Both the position numbers and the translations under genes were made by a program. Below, in pieces: positions 1 through 8,548 of a stretch of 20,009 nucleotides of DNA. The DNA is from Saccoglossus kowalevskii (taxonomy: Eukaryota > Hemichordata > Enteropneusta > Harrimaniidae). Under the pieces are notes generated by a model that had not been told where the DNA came from, did no database searches, and was given only the letters and a program-made list of their open reading frames with translations. The DNA is taken from positions 342,950 through 362,958 of the forward strand of contig NW_003114957.1 in NCBI RefSeq assembly GCF_000003605.2. The letters run 5' to 3'. Position 1 is the stretch's first letter. Each line of letters opens with the position of its first letter.

Positions 1-882
1 GTCATTTGCATTTACGATCTAAAAAGCATCCATAAAAGTCGCTCAATTTAACATTAATAAAATGTGGTGTGACAAATAACAAAACAGCCATTTTTAATGA
101 TATGTTTCGATCATAACATGTCAAAATCGAAGACAAATATTGGTTTCGCGCCGAGAAGTATGGTAAATAAAATAGAGTTCATTTCAATCACCCCAAAATC
201 AAAAACGACAAACATCTGGGTAAAGGTATAAACATTTGTTGCGAAAATGTGTTTCTGCTTGTAAAATAGATGAGTTAGAGAACTACTAGCCGGCTAAAAT
301 ATGACCTTATGCAGATATCCTGATTAAAAATTATGTGAAAAAGCACGAATTCTGGAATAAACAACTTAGTTGTAAAAAGTACATAACACTGACGATGTCA
401 AAAACAGTGGCCGGCTGCATACTGATCACGTGACAATGCTTTGCCCATACCCGCAATGCGCCTTTGCCAGGGAAGGAGGCCAATTCACACCTAATACAAT
501 GACCGTTTCCAGACCGGGGATAGAGGGACTGTGCATAGACCTTGGAAAGAAAGGGACGGGCAACTACAGTATTTCTTTTGTTTTAACCTGGATTATAATC
601 CTCCAAATAATCTCACAAACCTATTAACGAATGAACAACCATCTGTTTATTTGCACTCTCGGCAGCACTCGTGAAATCGCGCAAAACGCGTGAGTTTCCC
701 TGCGTGGCTACCAAAGCAACGGTCATGAATATGCTAATTGATGTAAATGGTTTCCACTTAGTATCACATGTTTCCAAAAGTAGTTTAGAAAATTCAGAAT
801 TTCGACTTTTGTAAAAAAAGTCATCAAATTAAAATACCATAATTACTTCGCAAATTGCACGACTCAAGTAAAAACGCAATAA
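1..882. other. Non-coding 5' flank, nothing recognised
   Basis: AT-rich sequence with no ORF resembling a known protein. The longest open frame (430-627, plus) has no domain features and no convincing splice context. A 10-bp palindrome, TAGCCGGCTA, lies at 287-296. No RNA gene or repeat could be identified. The stretch ends where the first copy of the 2.77-kb repeat begins. Confidence 0.5.
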
Positions 883-2022
883 TTAGGTGAAAACCAAAAG
901 TGTTTTTATTTTCCCGAAAATGTGGGCAGTCGCAGGATAGGTATCAGTCAACCATTTGTCACCGCACATAAAATCAACCGAGTAGTTATTTTATACTGAT
1001 GAAAAAACGAATTGTAACTCAATTTATATTAAGTGTCACCTAATAACAGTACAAAATAATTGGATCTTGTATTGAAATCTAGTAACAATTCGATGTAATG
1101 AGCACAAACACTGGAAGACGTGTTGCAAACTGCGCGGCCGATTGATTGTGAACAACGATATAATGGCTTCCTTTTCTTGGTAAATTGTTTATAACTGTAG
1201 TAACCCACGCTGCACGCCGGATGTCGGGAAATCCTTTGTTTTATAATCCAGTTGCACGCCCCCACTTTCTAAGTTTAAGTCTATGGTGAAATCGACGGAG
1301 CTCCTCTTAGAGCTCCTTCGAGGATATGGTAGCTCCCTCGAACTCCGCGGATACCGGCCCGGAACCCACTGGTTTGATTTAGATAACATCCCGACATGAT
1401 GGTTTACAAAAGATTAGTCGTTACATGTGGGGCTGTGAAACACAGGAATAACGATAATATTGCCATTACAGTAGCGATTTATTTAACGTGTTTGGCTATC
1501 ATAGAGAAGAACATCTGTATATGAGTACTGGGTTTGTATTTATCGATGTCCTAATGTTGCAGCTATACATTTTTGTCAATTTCTTTCCGTCATCGTCTAA
1601 ACTTTATTATATTTAATAATGCTACGCACCAGTAGTAGCATTTATTTCACGTTGAATTGTTTGCTTATTTTGTACGTGGCGAGCATGCTTTATAACGATT
1701 CAATGTTACATCCGTTATGTAACCGGAACTCGAAATAAAACAAATAAACACATATGAATGAGTTAATTGCCGTTTTGGCTATTTATAGAATACATGTTAA
1801 GCGTCAGAAATGGTTATTCTCTATACCAGTATGAGTGTCCAAAATGGAATGACGGAAAATTAATACAAAGAAAACGATTGAAAGAGCAAAATTATTGGCA
1901 TTTCGTAAAATTAAATTTGCGGATTAAAATAGACTAATACACTGTATATATCCTTCTTAAGAGACGTGCATATTATCCCATTCATTTGCTCTAATGTCAA
2001 CAATTATTCAGTATCATGCTAT

Positions 2023-2032
2023 GGGGGGGGGG
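2023..2032. repeat. G10 homopolymer in copy A
   Basis: Ten consecutive G between ATGCTAT and TAAACAATATGC. The same position in copy B (6869-6881) has thirteen G, so this is a length-variable tract at a homologous site. Confidence 0.9.
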
Positions 2033-2943
2033 TAAACAATATGCACACATTTAAATCAACATTTTTCTCATTTCCAAACAAACTACATGCAAAACAAAAT
2101 ATCGACACAATACAATTAAACAGTTTAATACAATTAAATACAATACAACTAAACTTTTCCGTAAAGTATTTAGATGTAGGATGTATCAAAAACAAGTTAA
2201 AATATGTTGGACAAACTAGAACCACAGTAAATAGAACGCATGATTCGTAAACTTTCCAATTAGAGAAAAGAGGCATGTAATAGGGAGGGGGGTATAACGA
2301 CGAATCCATGAAATAAACGACCAAGTACGATAACCTGTAATTCTGTTGTTATTGTTGGTTATTTAGTACCATATATCATCGTTGTATGTTTCCTGCACTT
2401 TTACAGAAAAACAACACTGCGTCACGGTACCAGTACGTGTACATTAACACTTGAATTTCCCACACAGCTGTTACATACATCCTATTATTTATAACCCACG
2501 AAATGAACCCAAATACCTTTGTTGAATAAAAACACAATGAATGGTATCGGTATGTAAATTATTTTCACGTTTTCATATGCTTTGTCTATAAAAACAAATA
2601 ATGTATTTACCAGAGAATATTATTAAACAACGTTTATAAAAAACGTTTATTACAGCCTTGGAATTGCTGAATATATTATCTTAAATTTATAGTCTCGTCC
2701 CCGTAACTATTTAACAAATTATGAGTGTTCTAGAAATATAGATGGAATCAAATGTGAATTATTTTGGCGATGGCACTACGAATAAATTGTAAAAGGAATA
2801 TTTAAATTCTCACTTGAAAACATTAGAAGTTTTAAATGATTTTATAATGGTTATGCCAAATGAATGTTACACCAATTTTGTGATACATTGTTAATAACTA
2901 ATTTTTTAGTAAACTGCCCCGCGCACGGAAACGGCTTTTAATC

Positions 2944-3300
2944 TCGCTCTAATTTCAGATAAACAATTATGCCTTCGATAAATTACTATTTGAATGTTAC
3001 AAAGAAATTGTCAGGGGAGCTTAGAAATTACGAATGACAGATTCTGCGTTACTTTGAAGAAACTGCTTTACGAAAGCATGATAATAAATGTGTACTTTAG
3101 TGTACTTCACTCTCTAATTTCAGATAAACAATTATGCTTTCGCGAAGTTGCCAATGAGATGCCGTCTACGAATTGGCACTGCAATATCGCCAAGAAATTG
3201 TCGTGGGGGGGGGGGGGGCTAAGAAATTGCGACTGCGTTGCCACACAGACAGATTCTGCGATAAGAAAGCTAACAGTACACATACACAGTAAGGGAAATA
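2944..3300 (+). repeat. Internal two-monomer sub-repeat in copy A
   Basis: A segment beginning TCTAATTTCAGATAAACAAT and including an AAGAAATTGTC...G-run...TTAGAAATT core followed by CAGATTCTGCG occurs twice in succession, at about 2950-3065 and about 3111-3290 (period about 165 bp). The second monomer carries a 14-G run at 3205-3218. A 123-codon plus-strand frame (2994-3365) runs through both monomers, but the equivalent frame in copy B is interrupted upstream of the shared part. Copy B has the same two-monomer arrangement, so the internal duplication came before the large one. Confidence 0.65.
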
Positions 3301-4317
3301 ACCGTTTCCAACAAAACCACATACTTATTACCCATCTAATTTTTCAAAAAAGCACATATTTTTAATATGTTAACCGAAAAGACTAATATTTATATCTGGA
3401 ATTTGTAAATTGTTCAAGACCGCTGAGTCGGAATGCTGAGTCCAATGTGCTAAACGTGTGTGAATATTCTATCTGTAAAAATGTACCCGCCCCTTTTTTA
3501 CATAGGCTGGTCAACCGGTTATGATTACTGTCACCTGCAAGTGAATAATTTATTAAGATGCATTTTTATTTCTATGTCTAAAGGTACCAGCAATTTATAG
3601 TTTGTTGCGTAACCGAATTAATAAATTTCAACTTTTTTGTACTAAATGTTGCCGGGTGTTTATGCCGGATATCAACTCAACTCAGTGATACACATTTCAT
3701 GTGCACCCACATACTGTAACAGCATGTCGCACGTGATGCACCTATCACCATTACCAAATTTGTCGTAACAAAGTGTTCTAAGGACGATGCTGACTTAATT
3801 TTCGTTTACTTTTTATTTTTCTAATTTAGCGGATTTAGTGGAATTTAATTACTTATTAACAAAAATACCGAAATTAAAAGACAGTGAATAAATATTGCGT
3901 AAACATTAATTTAGTAACATGTAGATTTTGTTTGTATTTTGCATTAAACACTCGACGTTACCACAGACCACAATGAATGTGTAAGTTAACAACACTAAAT
4001 TGATGTAAATAATCCAATAATTGAAAGTAATCCTTTATGTATTTGAAAATATTGAAACTCAATGCTGCTATATACCAGTTTATATAATAATTTGTATTTA
4101 GTTGTAGTTAATATCGCATGAGTGTTGATTTCTCCAAAGCCATTTTGTCTCAGCTGATTTGCCGAGTGGTCTCCCATCACACAACGCTGTTTCTTCCTAA
4201 AGTACTGTATTGTTGCATATTGCATATTTATTTAGTGAGTTAAGCTAGTAAGATTACCCATATATCAATGAGAATTTAATGTTGTCACCGCCTAATACAG
4301 TAGTAATTATGATCACG

Positions 4318-4440
4318 GCAGGGCTCGAAATTAGCGGCAGTCCCGCGTCCACAGACTACCAGTTTCTTCCTTGAGGCTACCAATTTTCAAATTCGGTAGC
4401 CCAATTGGGCTACCAAAAATCCATTACCTTCTCGGGTATG
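4318..4440. repeat. Candidate interspersed repeat fragment with palindrome
   Basis: A GC-richer island in the AT-rich spacer starts at CAGGGCTCGAAATTAGCGGC and contains related GGCTACCAA words (4375 and 4409 areas) and a perfect 20-bp palindrome at 4395-4414. A composition shift with palindromic, repeated words is typical of short interspersed elements or MITE remnants. I see only one copy in the window, so the repeat status is inferred from its look. Confidence 0.4.
4395..4414. repeat. Perfect 20-bp palindrome
   Basis: GGTAGCCCAATTGGGCTACC is its own reverse complement. It could form a cruciform or be the tip of a hairpin-type element. The neighbouring GGCTACCAA at about 4375 repeats one arm. 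Confidence 0.9.
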
Positions 4441-5969
4441 CGTAAGTAAGTTGGAATAGCCCGCATTGAGTTTCTGGAGTGCGTGTGTGGCAGGGTGACG
4501 CGCGAGGCAATTTGCCGGGCAACAATGAATTGTCCTTCCCTCTTGTTGCGTGATTTAATTAATTATTTCGCGCGTCCAATTTTTGATTATTACTCAGTAG
4601 AGATTTTAAATAAATTCGTTGAATTGTTATGAAATGCAAATTAGTTTCATCGTAAGAGAGTGATTCCGGACTCATATTAAACACTCGATGCTGGAGAATA
4701 TCCAGAGTTCTTGACCTGATAATCGCAAATTAACCAATCAAAATGGTGGATGATGCCAACGTGCTCAAATTAACATAGCTTATTTAAATACGTTAATGTT
4801 ATTGAACGCAACGCAGAAGAGATTTGCCGATATTGTAGTAAACTGTTTTGGCTTGGATTTAGATAGGAAAACAGCATGATTTTGTATTAAACAATAAATT
4901 AGTTGTTTTAAAAAAATAAACTGACCGTTTGAAAAAATAATTTAACATAGTTTATAGTGATAACAGCTCACTGTCGAAACGAAGCTTACCCATTCACGCT
5001 AGCCACGATAAAAATCATACTCTTGAATAGGCGTCAATGACTACGATAAAATTTAAATTAAACTATATTAGCCGTCCGGGATGATTTAAATGTCTAATTT
5101 CGCCAAAATATGTAATGAAAACGCGATTTCTTTTATTTTTTAAACTAAACTTACAAATTTACGGCAGAATACAGTACATTGTAAGATGTACATGACATTT
5201 GTTTAAAGAGCTTTTATTAGTAAACATATTTACCTATCGACCCACGCCAGTCAAGCTGTGGACTTTTCCTTTTCACTTCATACCTGCAAAAAAGTTAATT
5301 TACCTAATTTGATGGATATGTGGATATTATGTTTATGTATGCAATGTGATGCAGTCATGTAATGTGAATGCCTGGCCACACAACGCAAACTTGACTTTCA
5401 ACTGCTGGGTATTTACATTGCGTGACCATATTCGGTCAACGAACTTTAAATTTTGAGGCATTCAGTGGCAGTGCATTTCCCGGGTGGCAATGTGAACATC
5501 AACTAATTTCAACAAATTTCAATGACTTGAAAGGTTAATAAAGAATATCGAACAAGTTTTCCTTGTAAGTCTCGTTGTAGTGAGCAATCGAAGCAGGAAG
5601 TTAGGAAAATTTTAGAATTATGAATTTAAAATATAGACTAGCAAAACTAAAATACGCGAGTATCCTTGAAAATAGTATGATTTAGGTGAAAATACCATAA
5701 TGCAAACAACAAGTGTTTTTATTTTCCCGAAAACAACCGAAAATGTGGCAGTCGCAGGATAAGTATTAGTCAACCATTTGTCACCGCACATAAAATCAGC
5801 CGAGTAGATAATTTATAGTGATGGAAAAACGAATTGTAACTCCCCATATATTAAGTGTCATCTAAAAGTATAAAAAATGGGTCTTGTATTGCATTCTAGT
5901 GACAATTCGATGTAATGAGCACAAACAGTGAAAGACGTGTTACAAACTGCGCGGCCGATTGATTATGAA

Positions 5970-5977
5970 TGACGTCA
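5970..5977. promoter_or_regulatory. Full CRE-like palindrome in copy B
   Basis: TGACGTCA matches the consensus binding site of CREB/ATF bZIP factors. It lies about 2.5 kb upstream of the predicted sulfatase start. The homologous position in copy A (about 1148-1160) has no such site. An 8-mer match alone does not show function. Confidence 0.25.
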
Positions 5978-6695
5978 TACGGCTTTCTTAGCTTGGTCAT
6001 TTGTTTATAACCGTAGTAATCCACGTTGCACGTCGTGAAATCCTTTGTTTTATAATACAGTTGCCCGCCACTCTCTTTCTAAGGTCTACGGTGAAATCGG
6101 TGGAGCTCCTCAGTGCTCCGTGGATACCGGGCCGGAAACCGCTGATTTGATTTTGCTCACATCCCTAACATGGTTTACAAAAGATTAGTCTTTACATGTG
6201 GGTTTGTGAAACACGGGAATAACGATAATATTGCCATTACAGTAGCGGTTTATTTTGACGTGTTTGGCTATCATACTGGAGACGAACATCTGTATATTAG
6301 TACAGGGTTTATATTTGTCGATGTCCTAATGTCGCTATACATGTATATGTCAATTTCTTTCCGTCATCGTCTTAACTTTATTATATTTAATAATGCTACG
6401 CACAAGTAGTAGCATTTATTCACCAGTCAGTAATTTAGTGATGTCACCATTTCGTTTGGAACGGATAGTGAAAATTAAGGGACGCTGTGCGTTGAATTGT
6501 TTGCTTACTTTGTACCGTAGCGAGCATGCTTTATAAATATTCAGTTATGTAACCGGAACTGGAAACACATCTTCCTCGAAATAAAACAAATAAATACATA
6601 TGAATGAGTTAATTGCCGTTTTGGTTATTTATAGAATGCATGTTAAGCTTCATAAATAATTATTCTCTATACCAGTGTGAGTGTTCAAAATAGAA

Positions 6696-6703
6696 TGACG
6701 TCA
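6696..6703. promoter_or_regulatory. Second CRE-like palindrome in copy B
   Basis: Another TGACGTCA, about 1.8 kb upstream of the sulfatase start. Copy A has TGACGGAA at the homologous position (about 1851), so the full site exists only in the gene-proximal copy. Confidence 0.25.
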
Positions 6704-6868
6704 AGTTAATATAAAGAAAACAATTGAAGGAGCAAAATTATTGGCATTTCGTAAAATTAAATTTGCGGCTTAAAATAGACTAATACACTGTATATATCCC
6801 TCTTAAGAGACGTGCATATTATCCCATTCATTTGCTCTAATGTCAACAATTATTCAGTATCATGCTAT

Positions 6869-6881
6869 GGGGGGGGGGGGG
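6869..6881. repeat. G13 homopolymer in copy B
   Basis: Thirteen G at the site homologous to the ten-G run of copy A (2023-2032). Confidence 0.9.
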
Positions 6882-7755
6882 TAAACAATATGCACGCATT
6901 TACATCATCATGTTTTGCAGCTTCCAAATAAACTTCATACAAAATAAGATATCCACACAATACAATTAAACAGGTTAGCAAAACTTTTCCGTAAATTATT
7001 TTGAAGTAGGATGTATCAAAAACAAGTTACCATAAGAAATTAAAATATGTGGGACGAACTAGAACCACGGTAAAAAGAACACATGATTCGTAAAGTTTCC
7101 ACTTATAGAAAAGAAGCGTGTAATAAGGAGGGTGATATGACGATGAATACATGAAATAAACGACCAAGTAAGATAACCTGTAATTCTGTAATTGTAATTG
7201 TTGGTTATTTAGTACCATATATCATCGTTGTATGTTTCCTGCACTTTTACAGAAAAACAACACTGCGTCACGGTACCAGTACTTATGTATTAACACTTGA
7301 ATTTCCCACAGCTGTCACATACATCATATTATTTATAACCCATGAAATGAACCCAAATACCTTTGTTGAATAAAAACACAATGAATGGTATCGGTATGTT
7401 AATTATTTTCACGTTTTCATATGCTTTGTCTATGAAAAACAAATAATGTATTTACCAGAGAATATTATTAAACAACGTTTATGAACGTTTATTACAGCCT
7501 TGGAATTGCTGCTGAATACACTATCTTAAATTAATAGTCTCGTCCCCGTAACTATTTAACAAATTATTAGTGTTCTAGAAATATAGATAGAATCAAATGT
7601 GAACTATTTTGGCCATGGAACTACGAACAAATCGTAGAAGGAATATTTTAAGCATGAGAAGTCTTTAATAATTTTATAATGTTTATGCCAATTTTGTAAT
7701 AAATTGGTAATAAATAATTTCTTAGTAAACTGCCCTGCGCACGGAAACGGCTCTT

Positions 7756-8110
7756 TATCGCGCTATAATTTCAGATAAACAATTATACCTTCGAGAAATT
7801 GGAATGTCGTCTAGAAATTGTCAGGGGGGCTTAGAAATTGCGAAAAACAGATACAGACAGATTCTGCGTTACTTTGAAGAAACTGCTTTACGAAAGCATG
7901 ATAATAGATGTGTACTTTAGTGTACTTCACTCTCTAATATCAGATAAAACAATTATGCCTTCGCGAAGTTGTCACTGAGATGCCGTATAGGAATTGGCAC
8001 TGCAATGTCGCCAAGAAATTGTCGTGGGAGGGGGGGGGGCTTAGAAATTGCGACTGCGTTCCCACTCAGACAGATTCTGCGTTAAGAAATCTAACAGTAC
8101 ACATACATAG
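7756..8110 (+). repeat. Internal two-monomer sub-repeat in copy B
   Basis: Same arrangement as 2944-3300. A TAATTTCAGATAAACAATTAT segment is followed by an AGAAATTGTCAGGGGGG core at about 7811, and then by a second monomer starting near 7931 with a G-rich run at 8026-8039 (interrupted by A at 8029). The short open frame at 7980-8216 keeps the same phase across the G run as in copy A. Copy B has one extra A in GATAAAACAATT, which breaks the longer frame that is open in copy A. Confidence 0.6.
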
Positions 8111-8490
8111 TAAGGAAAATAAACCACATATTTATTACCCATCTAGTGTTTCAACAAAAGCACATATTTTTAGTAAGTTAACCGAAAAGACTAATATTTA
8201 CATCTGGAATTTGTAAATTGTTTTCAATGCAAACTATTGCTCAGATGTCAGGACCGGAATGCTGAGTGTGAATATTTTATCTGTAAAAATGTACCCGCCC
8301 CTTTTTTAACATAGGCTGGTCAACCGGTTATGATTACTGTCACCTGCAAGTGAATAATTCATTAAGATGCTCTTTTATTTCTGTGTCTAAAGGTACCAGC
8401 AATTTATAGTTTGTTGCGTAACCGAATTAATAAATTTCAACTTTTTTGTACTACACGTTTATTCTATTAATAGCACACTACAACGATAAG

Positions 8491-8498
8491 TATATATA
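8491..8498 (+). promoter_or_regulatory. TATA-like element of the sulfatase gene
   Basis: TATATATA lies 58 bp before the start codon. A normal spacing of about 30 bp puts transcription initiation near 8520 and gives a leader of roughly 28 nt. That leader would exclude the out-of-frame ATG at 8512. It sits in unique sequence just past the end of repeat copy B. The call rests on position and sequence only. Confidence 0.45.
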
Positions 8499-8548
8499 TT
8501 AGACAAGTTCTATGCAATTGATAACGATCGCGAATCGAAGCAGTCACG

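Larger units (their letters stand above)
883..3644 (+). repeat. 2.77-kb direct repeat, copy A (upstream copy)
   Basis: This stretch is collinear with 5682-8453. Homology starts at TTAGGTGAAAA (883) and ends after a run of roughly 60 bases identical between copies (about 3582-3644). The copies share many landmarks: a CCCGAAAA...GGCAGTCGCAGGATA block near 915, a GCGGCCGATTGATT block near 1134, a block starting ATGGTTTACAAAAGATTAG near 1399, the G run at 2023-2032, a block near 2370 reading ATATATCATCGTTGTATG, and a second G run at 3205-3218. Relative to copy B, copy A lacks about 67 bp near 1646 and has about 40 extra bp near 1303-1342. I see no terminal inverted repeats, target-site duplications, reverse transcriptase or transposase. 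It could be a segmental duplication or a non-autonomous mobile element. The reading frames inside it do not match any family I know. Confidence 0.85.
3645..5681. other. Spacer between the two repeat copies
   Basis: About 2.04 kb of AT-rich DNA with no match to either repeat copy, to the sulfatase exons or to the flanks that I can see. No coding region is supported. The only structured part is the GC-richer stretch at about 4318-4440, annotated separately. The spacer holds no trace of a sulfatase first exon, so copy A is not visibly attached to a decayed gene copy. Confidence 0.55.
5682..8453 (+). repeat. 2.77-kb direct repeat, copy B (gene-proximal)
   Basis: Second copy of the unit at 883-3644, in the same orientation. 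The start-to-start distance is about 4.80 kb. The last roughly 60 bases before 8453 are identical to copy A, and identity fades within about ten bases after that. Other parts show scattered substitutions and small indels. Copy B ends about 40 bp before the TATA-like element of the sulfatase gene, so it supplies most of that gene's proximal 5' flank. A 79-codon frame (6170-6409) is open here, but the corresponding frame in copy A is frameshifted and the differences change amino acids, so I do not call a gene. Confidence 0.85.

Noticed and set aside
1189-1389. 66-codon minus-strand Arg/Ser-rich frame
   Set aside because: It arises from the local GAGCTCC word expansion in copy A and is absent from copy B.
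2994-3365. 123-codon plus-strand frame in copy A as a gene
   Set aside because: It spans two sub-repeat monomers and a G14 run, and is interrupted in copy B by a one-base insertion. It has no known domain, so it is noted as a finding but not called a CDS.
883-3644. Autonomous transposon interpretation of the 2.77-kb repeat
   Set aside because: I saw no terminal inverted repeats, target-site duplication, transposase or reverse-transcriptase motifs at either copy's ends.
6170-6409. 79-codon plus-strand frame in repeat copy B (MVYKRLVFTCGF...)
   Set aside because: The homologous frame in copy A is frameshifted near 1475, and most differences before that point change the amino acid. No domain is recognisable. 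Treated as part of a non-coding repeat.
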